The position numbers were made by a program, and so were the translations under genes. Shown here one piece after another: positions 32,490-44,460 of a DNA stretch of 64,000 nucleotides. Under the pieces are notes generated by a model. The model was not told the origin of the DNA. It ran no database searches and saw nothing but the letters and a program-made list of their open reading frames with translations. Position 1 is the first letter of the stretch. Each line of letters starts with the position of its first letter. The stretch covers positions 1,249,869 through 1,313,868 of the forward strand of contig CACRXP010000009.1 of assembly GCA_902702965.1 (NCBI GenBank), given 5' to 3'. Origin of the DNA: Spirometra erinaceieuropaei (Eukaryota > Platyhelminthes > Cestoda > Diphyllobothriidea > Diphyllobothriidae).

Positions 32490-32660
32490 CTGCCAACTGT
32501 AATAGGCATGTAGCGGCCCAGCAACCACATCCTATAAACATTGCAACACCTGAACAAGCCATTGCCATTATCTGATTCTGTCTTTTAAGCTGGATTCGAG
32601 TGAGAATCCGAAACATGAGGCTTAATAAAACACTTGTTCCAGCGATCGTGTCTCTTCCAT
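32490..32660 (+). mobile_element. PLE-1-family 3' end fragment
   Basis: Matches the right arm of PLE-1: catcctataaacattgc, then a retained ribozyme helix II (ggattcgagtgagaatcc, 32592-32609) followed by GAAAC, and cttgttccagcgatcg. The CTGATGA strand is lost (ctgattctgtc), so the hammerhead is broken. Confidence 0.75.
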
Positions 32661-34722
32661 CGCGAAAGCACCTAAACATATCCCTAAACCGAAGGTACAT
32701 CAGCAGAAGATTAAAGTACCAGTCCGGTGTTCTGCTATTGGCATTGCCTACTACAGCATTCCTATAGGCCAATACCGGAACTGCAGGAAAGGTTTACTGC
32801 AAGCAACTTGAGGAATCGCATGTCCACTGGCGAAAGATAAGACCTGTACTAGTAAATCGACATGGCCCTATTCAGCTTCACGACAGGCAGGCCTGTGGCC
32901 TGTTAGCAGTATGTCATTGCAGTAATTAAATGACTAAGAATACGAGACGTCTCCATACTCCTCCATACACTATCGACTTTTCTTCCGCTAAAAACACCTA
33001 GACACCTTTGTAAGAAGTAAAACTTTGAAGTGCAATTGTAAGGTGGAACCTAGTTTTAAAGATTTTCTAACATCAAAGCCAAGTGGGTTCTTATCCACGA
33101 GGCACAGATTGTCTTATCCATCAAGGGCAAATATGCACAGAAGTTAAATATCGTACTTTGACTTATTTCAAAATAGCATCAAATCATTTAAAAATAAATC
33201 TTTGTTCCAAAAATTGGCCAGTATTTTCTAAACAACCTAGCAGAATGCAAATATATAAATTCATATGTCCGATAGTAAATATATACAACAATGTCAAGCG
33301 CTACTGCGAATGGCATGCAGAGGAAATTACATCCTATAATGTGTGTACATGTGTACTACAATTTTGGCAAATACGCATGGTACGCCTCTTTATAATGCAC
33401 GTCTGTATTTAGTTCTTCTTCCTAAGTTTTTGATCTGAGCATAGATTGCGTAGGTATGTGAGAGTCGCTCTTCTTCGTATGCCCACAGATACTTCCTAAT
33501 TAGGTCTTTAGTGAGCACGCTATAGCGTTTTTTGTCTCTGAAGCCACTTTGTCAAGTAGACAGCATTGCGTTCAGACGACCGAATACATACCAGAGCCAC
33601 CCACAGTCAACCCAACTGCTCTTAAAGCATTTGTCTTTTTAACTGCTTCATAGCAAAAAAACATCGCGAACGATGTGGCTGCACGATCAGAGCACCGCAT
33701 TTGCTTTTAAACCCGTGGTTATTGCAGCATTTAGTTCTGTTAGGTAGCTTTGCGACCAAAAGTTATTAACATGCAGTCTCACACCGCGTCATTATTTGCG
33801 CAATTTATGTTTTGGCGCGCTTAATATCTCCTGATTTGGCACAGTCTACCTTTATACTACTGATCTTATGTGCACAAGTGTGTGGCCTGGCCAATATTGT
33901 TAAGCAGAAAGACTTGCAATAAGACGTTACCCAAATCTGATATCGCGTCTGACTGTACATTCCATTAAACACGTTTGCTGTAGATTCCAGTTTGCTCAAA
34001 ATACCCTTAGGTAAAGGACGGTCTGGGAGAAGGACACTACTAGAACTGTCTTTTTTACGGTAGTTTTTGCCCAATTACAGTTGCTTATCGTGTTTTTATT
34101 ATCCAGTAGGTAACTGTGCGTATGTACGAAATACGAGAAGGATGTAATGGAAGTCCTAGTTCCTACCGTTGCTTTGGCAACGCGGCGAGTCAAGTATACG
34201 AGAAAACGGAGTAAGCTGCTTAAAATAGCCTTTAACTGCTCAGTGCAGTATCGTATCTGGCGGTACATTTTACCCAGCTCGTGTGTTGTTCAGTTTTCAG
34301 TTCGTCTGAAAAACGATTTTTCGTAAATTTCCAACGTGAGATGCGTTTCCAACCTCTGGCATTTAGGAATAAGAAACAAGTGGTCGACGATCAGCAGTAA
34401 CTGCGTTAAAGTCCGACAATAAGATCAATTTTTGTAATAAATGTAGGCATTCATTGCTGTTTTAAATTTGGTTGAACGTTCCTAGCAGACAAACATTGAG
34501 GATTTCAGGGTAGCATAATGCGTTTTAGCAAATCTATGCGCCAGGTGTCAGATCAAACGACTGTTTCAGCTGACAGTCGCGAATGCTTTGATGGCATGAA
34601 AAAGAGCCGCCTTTCAAGTAAGTTATGCACTTTTGTCTACTAGGCAGATGATTAAAAACTCCCGTACATATGGAAGTTTACCGACAATAAGGCAGTGACC
34701 TAGAGAAAATCGTAGGTAAGTA
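32661..34722. other. Unrecognised intergenic DNA (2 kb)
   Basis: AT-rich. A 109-codon plus-strand frame at 33083-33412 has no family resemblance. Nothing else was seen. Confidence 0.5.
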
Positions 34723-34730
34723 GGATGTTC

Positions 34731-35122
34731 GTCAACGGTATAGAGAAAGACCCCACTTAACTGTCAGTAGACTGGATCGTGCCATACGTGATTTTTGGTA
34801 AAGGGAGCTTTATGGATGGGGCAGAATGCTAGACAGTAGGCTAACAAAATGAAAGAAAACACAAAAATTGCCTGAATTTAAATCGAAAGCCTAATCCTAC
34901 GCTATTTTGCGACAACGGAATGAGAGTAGAAAGTAAACAATAAACAAAAAGTAAACTTCACGAAATAACGGATTTTGAGTTTAGGTGTGGGGTCGTGGGC
35001 AGGAATCGTTGTTGGCAGTGAAATTTCTGCAAAACCTGTAAATGTTTGTCAAGATAAAACCCCATATGACACGATACACAGTCTACTGGTAGTTAAGTGG
35101 GGTCCTTTTCTATACTGTTGCC
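34731..35122. mobile_element. Small TIR element (family D), copy 1
   Basis: 392 bp with inverted ends (GTCAACGGTATAGAGAA and ttctatactgttgcc; arms about 60 bp including ccccacttaactgtcagtag). It is flanked by an imperfect 8-bp duplication: GGATGTTC at 34723-34730 and GGGTGTTC at 35123-35130. There is no ORF. An 8-bp duplication fits hAT, P or Merlin-type transposases; the ends alone do not decide. Confidence 0.75.
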
Positions 35123-35130
35123 GGGTGTTC

Positions 35131-36304
35131 TAAACCGTCAGTACGTTGTCTTGGGAACAACGTGATCACAAAGTGGACGACGCCAAAGTTGCCTAGGGCA
35201 GAACGGGGCATATTGGCCACTCTGGAAGCGCATTTACGTTGCCTAATTTCCTGGATGCCTATGACGGAAAATGTTTGATACGCTGACAACCGAACCTAGT
35301 CTTACCTCCACCCGCCTGACAGGCTTGGTCGAGGCAATATTGTATGAACACCGAACCTGTAGATGTCCCTTTCCTTTTGTATGATTATTCCTCCTAGCTA
35401 CTTCCAGCCTGACATGTTTAAAACTATCTTGAGACGCATCTGTCATTGACATCTTAGTTGGTAATTCCGTCTTTCTTTTGAACGAGATAAGACCTGTAGT
35501 AGCTTTTTTTGAATGTGTTCTTCACGGCACCTGTTAGGTCTATCAGTTCGGCGACCGTGTGAGCACGCGTTGGGCAATATCATCACGCCCTGCCAGCTAC
35601 GGAGCCAAATTTCGCCTACGACTGCCATACTTCGACAGATCTACTTAAATGTGAGATGTAATATAAAGTATGACAGTTCCATTTTACATTTTATGTAGTG
35701 TTATCTCACTGTAAACAAACCACAGCGCTATTGAACAGGTCGAATTTGTTAATAATCTGAGCTTGAAAGACTGCCAACTGACGGTATGACGGACTTCGCC
35801 GGCAGACTGAGGGTTAGGCTGTAATGGCTATTTAGCTGGCGACCTTGGTGGCAAACCACTTCGATGAGAATAATTCGTACGATTTTCGACGACGAGCGCG
35901 CGTGTGGTACGCACAGAAGGACTTGCTGTCTTTTTCAGCTGACGTACCCCCCTCAAATCCAGTTTCATTAATGGGAAAGGCGAGTGAGGGACTGTGTGGT
36001 ATGTTATGTAAGCACCCTCAACTATAATTATCACTCCAGCATCCGCACCGGAGACTGCCGTCCATGTAATGGTCCGAGTTTCTGACTGCCATTAGGTTTC
36101 GACAGGAAGGAAGTGCAGTGCAGACCGCTGGCGAATCAAAACTTGCCAGAAAGTGATTACCTTGGGGAAATCCGCCTCACGTGTCATCCTCCCGAGGCAA
36201 GCCAAACATGCTTTCTCCTCTTTGCAAGTTTGGGGAGAGGGGGGCGGACGGCTGTCGGGAGATTGACGAACAACACTCACAGTCACCCTCACGCGCCTAC
36301 ATCA
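35131..36304. other. Unrecognised DNA
   Basis: Short frames on both strands only. No recognised family. Confidence 0.45.
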
Positions 36305-36385
36305 GCAAAACCCATTTGCCCAAACAGTTGGATAACGCCTGTTGCAGGCAAGATTACTGTCCCGACTGATTGGCTGGTGGAATTA
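36305..36385 (+). repeat. Dispersed repeat E, copy 1
   Basis: Related to 39426-39510 through the blocks catttgcccaaa, cctgttgca, gattggc and attnca. The class is unknown. Confidence 0.45.
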
Positions 36386-37429
36386 CACGACCCTGTCTCT
36401 GATGGCAAGCACGCCCTAGGAATAATGCCGTGCAGAGGATAAACAGGAAGAAATGCGATCACGAGAGGTACTACGCGTGTGGCAGAACGTTCGCCGAAAT
36501 GGGCCTTCCGTTGATGCCAGTGACAAAGATCTGACGGGAAGCTTAAAATCAGAGGAAGGCACGGATAACAATTTAACTCGAATTAGGCCTGGTTGCAAAT
36601 GAATAAATTGTTTAGTACACGTTTTAAATTGGTCGGCCAGATGAGTCAGTCAAAGTTGAAAAATTCATGAAAGTTTAAGGACTGTCCATAATTAGCTCCA
36701 TTACTGAGGCTGCCATTTAAAGCAATATGGGGAAAGGAGGTCAAATCAAAGGCTGTTGATCAGGATGGAAGCACTTTGTCCAACTGCTGTATGCTTTTGC
36801 ACTTGATATTGGACGGACAATTGGATGGGCGCAGGAATATGTTTATACTTCAAGAAGATCAACCGACTACGTAAGAAATCGGGCCGTTTTGCTTAAAGTT
36901 ACGATATCACCTGGTTGATTGAAATGGCCAGAAAGTCCTAAAAGATTGTGAATGAAAGTACTTAGGAAAAGCATGGGGAGTGGAAAACGGAACCAGAGTG
37001 TGAATACGAGAGATTTTTTTATGAGTCAAGAGAAATAAGCATGCGTTTGGGCGTCGTTTTCGCGGACGAAAATCTCTCTAGCTTTGTTTGTCAGACGAAA
37101 CGCAATCGAGACATTCGGATTATGGTTAGATAATACAGCTGTAAATGGTGTGTTGACGGCAAAAGTCAGTTGAATTAAGGTTGCTGGTCCGTCAGACTGT
37201 CATCGAAAACACATTTAAGTGTCCACGACGGGTTGGAATGATATTAGAACCGCAATCTGCTTTCTGAGACGAAGTCAAAACTGGACTGAAACAATCTGAG
37301 AGAGGGCTCGACGGCTCTCTGACGCGGCCTTGCGTCTACCCAGGGCAAAATCCTGCAGGAAGTGGTTTTTAGTGGCGCGTATGTGTAGAAATGAATAGTT
37401 CCTAAGCTTGCGTTTCCAGTTCGGTGGGC
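36386..37429. other. Unrecognised DNA
   Basis: No gene seen. Confidence 0.5.
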
Positions 37430-37640
37430 CTGACTAGTGTGAATGCTGGAGTTAAAACTGTGAAATCGATAATAATAATATAAAAAGTGTTCATACATTT
37501 TCTGCTCAGTGCATATACTAAGGTAAAAATTTTAATTCGCGTATATCGATCGTCTTATTGAACTATGCCACCGACGGAAAGTGGTGAAAATTGGGAACTG
37601 AACATTGCACAATATCCGGAATTCTTGACTAACCAGTCTT
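37430..37640 (+). repeat. Repeat F, copy 1
   Basis: Related to 38260-38470 through a gataataataatat core and flanking blocks (gttaaaactg against gtttaaactg). Class unknown. Confidence 0.45.
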
Positions 37641-37679
37641 CACTTACAGGTGTTGATTTTCTTCCGTGGTGTACCTGCG

Positions 37680-37860
37680 CACTATTTATGTAATGTACAC
37701 CGGACAGCCAAATTTAAACATGATTTTCTAGACTCCATCGCGGTTGACGGTAACGAAGGCTTTCGTTAGATCGACGAAACTGATCTTGAAGTTGGTCCTC
37801 TTGTACTTGTATATGTGGAAGTCAGTAGAGTACTCTTCTTTTAGATCAATCTCTCATTAA
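37680..37860 (-). pseudogene. Short LINE RT fragment (third LINE lineage)
   Basis: Minus strand: NFKISFVDLTKAFVTVNRDG, a stop, then KIMFKFGCP. This is RT motif A and the following helix of a LINE type that reads VDLTKAFDTVNREGLW-IM-KFGCP, distinct from LINE-A and LINE-B. The catalytic-region Asp after AF is Val here. Only about 60 codons remain. Confidence 0.65.
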
Positions 37861-38259
37861 ATTCTTTGAAATTTATAGAGATTCTCTGGGAAAACATCCG
37901 TACCCTGTCATCGACTGCCATAACGAAATTTATTTGGTAGCTTCGCAAAACCACGTACGATATAGTTTGAACATCTGAAAAGATGTATTTGTAAGAAAAT
38001 TTAATCCACATGCAGTTCCTTCTCTGTTTGAGTTTTAAAAAACGCACTAAATTTAACTCAAGCTGAAATTACCCCTCTCATGGGAGTCTGACACCAGTGT
38101 CTTAGACCACGTGACCGAAGACGCAACGGTTTCACTCTGATGATTTCGCTATTTTAAGCCACTTTGAGCATTGACGGGCAGGACTAATTTCGGACGGCGA
38201 AAACTAGCAACAAACGCTTTTAAAAGTGCTCACAAACAGATTGCGTTTACCAGTGTTGT
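37861..38259. other. Unrecognised DNA
   Basis: No gene seen. Confidence 0.5.
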
Positions 38260-38470
38260 GCGCTTGGCTATTGTGAACGTTGAAGTTTAAACTGCGGAAC
38301 TGATAATAATAATATTATTAAAAATGTTGATGGTTTTCCTAATCACCGCATAAAATAAGATAATAATTGCAATTTCCATAGGTTCGCCGGCCTTGCACGC
38401 TCTTTCCACAGATGAAAGGGATAAAGATGGAGCACTGAAGATTCTTCACTGCTCGGGTTCTCTGTATCTT
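38260..38470 (+). repeat. Repeat F, copy 2
   Basis: Diverged direct repeat of 37430-37640. Confidence 0.45.
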
Positions 38471-38712
38471 ACTAAAAATTACTTACATTGGTTCTGTTCT
38501 CTACCCTGCATCTACAGAAAAAGATTAGATCGGGCCTTCTGCGTCAAATTGTTCTAAGAAGTCGTCACCCTCTCTCTCATTAATACGCCATAGCCTCAAC
38601 ACCCTGTTGTGCACTTATTCATTTAGACGGTTTTATGTGAATCTTGCCAAGTTAGTTAGAAGAGGGGCCAAAAGATTGGCTGGGCGATTCCTGGAGAAAC
38701 CTGACACCTGAT

Positions 38713-39413
38713 TTTATTCGGTAGAAAATCACGTCTTCTTTCAATTTCATACTCAAAAGAAGAGTATAATTCGGTTTTAAAAAAGTTTCTAATTGTGAGA
38801 TTTTTTAATACCGTTAAATGGCCGTTCATGGAACGTCATGTATCTGCATTTACGAATGTGGCTTGCAAAGTTAACAATATTACTCAAACCCACTGCTTAA
38901 TTTTACGAACCTCATATCGTCTCCTCTTAACACCGTAGAGAAATGCATGGTTTTCCGTACACGGAAAATATACAGCTTGTAGTTTTGAAACCCTGAATGC
39001 AAGTGTAACAGTAAGTTGGGTTCAATATTATTCGGCAATTTGAAAAGTTTTTTAAAACTGAATTATACTCTTCTTTTGAGTATGAAATTGAAAGAAGACG
39101 TGATTTTCTGCCGAATAAGTAAAAGAATGAATATTTTTATGCATGTTTTTCATGAAATATAATTGCATTTTTAAGGACATCGAAAATCAATGAGAAAATT
39201 GCATGCTACTTAAGTAGTCATTTTTTGCACAGTATAGATCTTGCATGCAGCCGAAAATAAGTTCTTTCGAAAGCCGACACCCTGAGGTAACTGGATCATT
39301 ATAGATTTATGCTGCATCATGATCAGTTTTACAACACTACTTAATTTATCTTTTCGAAACGAGAACGCATTCCGAAATTTTGGTTGATATTTCATGAGTT
39401 AGCACATCTACTG
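38713..39413. mobile_element. Long-TIR element FB, left-truncated copy
   Basis: About 700 bp. It begins inside the left arm (gtagaaaatcacgtcttc) and runs through the centre to an intact right end (gagttagcacatctactg) followed by TA at 39414-39415. Confidence 0.8.
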
Positions 39414-39425
39414 TATCTGGCATAT

Positions 39426-39510
39426 CCAAACCACATTTGCCCAAAGCCCCTGTTGCACGTAAAATTGCCGGCCACGGATTGGCCGGCTGTATTGCATGAA
39501 GGTGAAAACT
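39426..39510 (+). repeat. Dispersed repeat E, copy 2
   Basis: Partner of 36305-36385; it lies just right of the FB element end. Confidence 0.45.
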
Positions 39511-39614
39511 GAACATTGTGCCAGACGACAATCTCTCACCTTCCAGAATCTGTTTTGTTCGCAATCCAACGTGTGCTAATCAGGCCTGTTGTTAGTTAAT
39601 GGAATTGGTTGTGC

Positions 39615-39989
39615 GGCAACGGTATAGAGAAGGATCCAACTTAACTATCAGTGGACTGTGGATCGTGTCATGTGGGGCTTCATCTTGAAATACACTTGCA
39701 GGCTGTTGCAGAAACTACATTGTCAACAGCGATTACTTTCCACAACCTCACATCTTAAATCAAAGTCCGTTATTTTGAGAAATGTACCTTTTATTCGTTG
39801 TTTAATTACAACTTTCATTTCTGTTGTCGTAGGATAAGATTTGCGGCATAAATCCAGGCAACTTCTTTGTTTTCTTTCATTTTTTAGCTTGCGTCTAGTG
39901 TGCTGCCTCACCCATAAAACTATCTTTACCATAAATCACGTATGGCACGATCCACAGTCTACTGACAGTTAAGTGGGGTCCTTCTCTAT
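39615..39989. mobile_element. Small TIR element (family D), copy 2, inverted and cut at its right end
   Basis: The left end GGCAACGGTATAGAGAAGGA and the right arm (cagttaagtggggtccttct) are inverted copies. The interior matches copy 1 in reverse orientation. The last bases of the right TIR are replaced by the polypyrimidine tract at 39990. Confidence 0.75.
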
Positions 39990-40080
39990 GCCCTCCTCCT
40001 CCTCCTCCTCCTCCTCCTCCTCCTCCTCCTCCTCCTTCTTCTTCCTCCTTCTCCTCCTCTTTCTTCTTCCTCTTCTTTCC
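39990..40080 (+). repeat. (CTC)n microsatellite and polypyrimidine tract
   Basis: About 13 CTC units grade into CTT and TTC units, giving some 90 bases of almost pure pyrimidine. Such tracts can form triplex DNA; that is inference here. The Ser-rich and Glu-rich frames read through it are artefacts of the repeat. Confidence 0.9.
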
Positions 40081-40439
40081 GCACTCCTAATTCGCCCTAA
40101 TCCCGCTGTTTTGCCTCCTGCTATGGGTCTTGCGTGGATGTTACAGGGTTTAAATACGACGGAGCCCGGGGGGTGCGAAAGATTCCCGAAAAGACCACGC
40201 GTCTGTTTGCATATGCAGGGCATATTGACTTGCAAAATTGCGCTAACCTCACCAAAGAAGCGGTTTTACATTGAATGGAACACAGGTCGTAGGGCAGTGC
40301 CGTGTTCTGAATGAGGGGTTAAATAGGAATAGATGGAGGTAATGTACTCAAATGTCCAGAGGTATTTTGACGAAATGGATCAACTCGAGAAGTTGGCAAG
40401 ATCTTATTTCGAAGCCGTACCTGTCACGGGTAAGGCATT
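40081..40439. other. Unrecognised DNA
   Basis: No gene seen. Confidence 0.5.
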
Positions 40440-40560
40440 AAGTGTTAGCGTTATAGGTTGGGGTTAGGGGTCAGAGTAACGTGTTAATGTTGGTGGTTAG
40501 GGTTAGGAGTTAGCGGTTATGGTAAGAGGTTGGGATTAAGCATTAGGCGTCGGACTGGGG
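40440..40560 (+). repeat. Interstitial telomere-like repeats (degenerate TTAGGG)
   Basis: Irregular GGTTAGGG, GGTTGGG and GGTTATGG units over about 120 bp, including ggttagggttagg. Confidence 0.75.
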
Positions 40561-41324
40561 CATGTCTACTGCAGGCACGGCTACGAAATGGGATCCGACG
40601 AGAAGTTATTCGAGGAGCACACACCAGCTTTCATCGCTTTGACAGAAGCATGGTCTTCTGAAGCCATTGAAGAACATGAGGTATGCATCTGAATTTACAA
40701 ACACTTCAGAAGAGACGGGAAAAGGCGAAGAGTAGGCGATCACTGTTCATGTAAACTCTCATTTACCCGCACTCTCCTAGCAAAACTCCACACCGGAAGG
40801 GGAATTTTTATGTTCCAATATATCCTCGCGGTATCTAACCTTTACGGTTAAATACTGTCCGCATACCAGATTGTCGAACAGTATGCTTGAACCCGAAGGT
40901 TGTGCTTGTTGGAGATTTCGAGCTTTCAACGTTGGCTGACAAGGTTGGACTGTTTTAGGTCGAGCGGGCACATTCGGCCCTTATTTTCTCGAGATGGCAA
41001 CGGAAAGGCTACTGTACTCTAACACTCGGGGGCATGTTCAGGAAGGACAACGTCCAGAATTCCTATACCTTGTGATCACCAAAGATATAGAAAGTGTTCT
41101 GAACCTACAAGATCTCCCATCAAGGGGTTCTTGTTATTTGATTTTCTTCGAATATTCCATTTTCTGTTAGCTTATATCATCCAATCAATTAAAACACAAA
41201 TTTGGAATAGAAACGTCCTACAGATTTTGAGGCCACTTTCAGCAATTTCGTGGGTAATTACATTGGAGGAACAGGTAACGAATAGCAAACTTCGTTCAGT
41301 GCGTTTGTGAAATAATTATTTATC
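40561..41324. other. Unrecognised DNA
   Basis: No gene seen. Confidence 0.5.
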
Positions 41325-41860
41325 CTTTTTTCCCCACACAGGCGTAAGACACCCGACATGGATAAGTGGGAAAATTCGGACCGCCTTTAAACGAGAGAAT
41401 AGGACGTGGAAGCGTTTTCGACTAGCAAAGGATATCAAGCATTTGCAAAAGTGCAAACGATAAAAGCATATCAGTAAACAAGGGCTAATAAACTTTCCAG
41501 AAATCATGGGTTAAACGTACTGAATTACACTTTGGAAACCTCAAAGCTCCTATGCAGTTACACACTTAATAACGAAATAAATTACGACTCGATTCCGGCT
41601 CCGAGGTTCGCAGACGAACATTAAAGATGACTAACAAAGCGAAAACACCAGCCCTCTGTAACTTCTTTCAGTCGTCACTCACTACTGCTGAACTCCCCTC
41701 TCCCTACATAGAATAACGGCAAGATTCAGCTTCATTTGTACCAGAAGATACTTATTGCTTCTCACCTATATCGATAAGGGTAGAATTCCTCCAACTTAAG
41801 TCTGTCAAGGCATGTGGTCTAGATCGAATTCATCCCTTTGCTGAATGCTGGAGTCGGCAG
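41325..41860 (+). pseudogene. LINE-D: decayed fragment spanning ORF2 linker to RT start
   Basis: Plus strand. WISGKIRTAFKRENRTWKRF and LAKDIKHLQK (linker helices) are near 41357-41455. A piece resembling the end of the linker follows, then TPALCNFFQSSLTTAELPSP near 41650-41710. VEFLQLKSVKACGLDRIHPF (RT motif 1) is near 41785-41840. The order and spacing match CR1-like ORF2 proteins. Motif A onwards is absent. Stops and shifts occur throughout. Confidence 0.65.
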
Positions 41861-43076
41861 CGGTGGCTGGCAGAGTTAACAACAGACCGTCTGCGCGTGC
41901 CACACATATTCACATCTCCGGACACCTCTCTTGTAGCTGGCGGAGGCGAGGACCACGTTAATGGTTCAGCCGAGGCGATAGAAGCCACACCGACTTTCCA
42001 AAGGAAGTCCCTGCTCTCAACACCCATCAGGACGATTGAAAAGGATGCAAACGAGAATCTCCCCAACGATGTTGAAGTGCGAGTTTTTTTCCAAGATTGT
42101 CACCTGGGTAGGTTCCCTTGCCGCCGCTTGTAGAGATGAAAGACAGTCGCTTCCTTGGAGTCCTAACGAACTTTTCCATAACGTCACATCTATCGGAATA
42201 TAATTGTTCATCACCACGTGACCGCCGTGCACATAAACCTCTTCCAGAATCGCAAAGAATCTGGGTGTTTTCCCACTAGAGATTTATTGCACGACTTTGA
42301 TGATTTCTGAAAGAGAAGTCTGAAACTCTTAATTTCTGTTCGCCTTCATTTAGAGAGTTGCTTAATGGCGCCGTCCGAGGTTGTGAGCGTGTGGTTGAAG
42401 GCACTCATAAAGTGTCCGACCCGAGGCTACGGAATTTGCGGTGGCATCCGTAAGAAATGTCGCTCAGTCAGAACTGGGAAGTGGGGCGATTCCTTTAACT
42501 GTGCAGCCGTAGACCACCCCGATTGGAGCGATTAACTTCTCTATTCCACTGCGTCCGCGAGGTAGACGATCTCCTCGATTTTGCGAGTTAGCCAGCGGGT
42601 AGGTTGAACACAGAACTTATTCCTTAGCGGGATTGTGACTTGATACCACGACTGTTTTCAAAGGGCAGTTGAACTGTTTTCATTTTTTATAAACATAGTC
42701 TGTCATTGCAGGACTGCCGACGCTCAGCTGCGAAATTTCATTTCTCATACGCTGCTTACTGCATGTTTGATGGTCCCCGGTAACTTCGCTAATGACTATA
42801 ACTGACGCCGGTTGCATACAATCCTGTTTATAAGCCCAACCGTACACCAACAGAATCATCAAAGACTTCGCCCGCGACCCTCAAATACATTCATACACAA
42901 AAACGGAGATCATATGGGGCCTCCTGCATATGCCGAATGTACGCAGAATGCGCTAATTATTATTAACTTTTAATCAAAGCGAGCAACAAAATTTTGGCAA
43001 GATCTTCTTACATGGTTTGTTAGAGTTTTCTATGACTGTTTTGGATGAAGATAGCCTACCAGTCACACCTTAGCGC
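41861..43076. other. Unrecognised DNA
   Basis: Two overlapping frames near 41830-42133, on opposite strands, lack family resemblance. No gene supported. Confidence 0.5.
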
Positions 43077-43995
43077 TACTTTAGATGTGCTAACGGCATG
43101 AAATTTTAAGGAAAATTCTGAAATACGTTTCCGACTTGAAAAGATTACTTAAGTATAGTTGCAATATTAATTACCGTGTATTATAATCCTTAAATACTTC
43201 CGCTACTTCGGGATGTCGAGTTTTGAACAGACTCCTTTGCGACTGCCTGAAGAAACAGTACTCTCTATTAATGACTACTGAATAAGTATGGATTTTTCTC
43301 ATCGATTCTCGATATCTGTATACATTCTATTATATTTCAAAGAATAAGTACATAAAATATTTCTCTATCTGCTTATTTTATAAAAGTGACATCTCAAAAT
43401 TTTATACTTGAAGGAAGATTATAATTCAGTTTTAAAAATTCGTATAATTCCCGAATAATTTTGAATCCGACCTGCCGTTACATATACGCTCAGGGTTTTC
43501 AAAATACAGGCTGTGCACTTTCCGTGTATGGAAAATCACACGTTTCTATACTCTACTAAGAGGAAACCACATGGAGTTGATGAAATTTAACAGTGGATCT
43601 GGGCCATTTTGTAAATGCAACAAGTAACATAATAAGATGCAGAGGCACGGTGACTTTTGAAGCGGCACTTCACGGCCTTAAAATTTTACATAATCAGAAG
43701 CTTGGAAATACCGAATTATAATCTTCGTTTAAATATCGAATTTGAAGAAGACGTACTTCCTACCAAAAAAGCAAAAGAAGGGATATTTTTAAACATTCAT
43801 TCTATGAAATATAATTGACTTAATTTGGAATTCGAAAATTAATTAGAAAAGGCCATACTATTTAAGTTCTCATTTCTACAGAGTGCCGTCTTTGTAGGCG
43901 GCCGAAAAGAATTTTCTTCAAAAGCCGGCATCCCGAAGTATCTAAAAAATCTTAGGATTATGCTGTACGGTATATGATATTGCAACCTTATGCAG

Positions 43996-44165
43996 AATGA
44001 TATTACCGACACAGACAAGGAAGACTGGAATGGCCATTTCTGGCCTATTAGCCGTCGTCAGTCAGTCATAATCAACTTCGAAGTGTGGGACACCCGAGGC
44101 TCGAACTCGCGACCTGTTAGTTAGAAGTCAACGCCTCTTACCACTGAGCCACGAGCCCGTTGCCC
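43996..44165 (-). mobile_element. tRNA-derived SINE (minus-strand copy)
   Basis: Same SINE as the plus copy, reversed. The B box complement is at 44098-44108, the A box complement at 44141-44151 and the tail towards 43996. It differs from the plus copy at scattered positions. Confidence 0.8.
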
Positions 44166-44287
44166 TGTTGGTTTTCGATCGGGAATATAAAATGGTAGGG
44201 GGCGCTCACCGATCGTTCTTACGGATTTCACTCCTTCCGTTGGGCCTTAGGGGCTCTCTCTCGAGCTCAACCAGCAGCCGCACAGGG

Positions 44288-44460
44288 CAACAGGCTCGTG
44301 GCCCAGTGGTTAGAGACGTGCACTTCTAACAGACAGGTCGCGAGTTCGAGCCTCGGGTGTATCAAACTTCGGGGTTGGGTATGACTGGCTGACGACGGCT
44401 AATAAGCCAGAAATGGCCATTCTAGTCTCCCATGTCTTTGTTGGTAGTATCATTCTGCCT
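44288..44460 (+). mobile_element. tRNA-derived SINE (plus-strand copy)
   Basis: The head resembles a tRNA: A box TGGCCCAGTGG at 44299-44309 and B box GAGTTCGAGCC at 44342-44352, about 32 bases apart, with CACTTCTAAC in the anticodon-arm position (tRNA-Arg(TCT)-like; tentative). The tail is gactggctgacgacggctaa, then taagccagaaatggccattc. The A and B boxes are the internal RNA polymerase III promoter of this class. It is not a working tRNA gene, because the acceptor stem does not close. Confidence 0.8.

Noticed and set aside
39969..40314. Ser-rich and Glu-rich proteins at the CTC tract
   Set aside because: Both frames are translations of a microsatellite; composition alone explains them.
40440..40560. 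A chromosome end or telomere-attached PLE
   Set aside because: Repeats are degenerate, short, in both orientations and internal; the PLEs here have GIY-YIG endonuclease, unlike the endonuclease-lacking telomeric PLEs.
44288..44360. True tRNA gene
   Set aside because: A and B boxes are present, but the arms do not close into a cloverleaf and the sequence is repeated with a common tail, so it is a SINE head.
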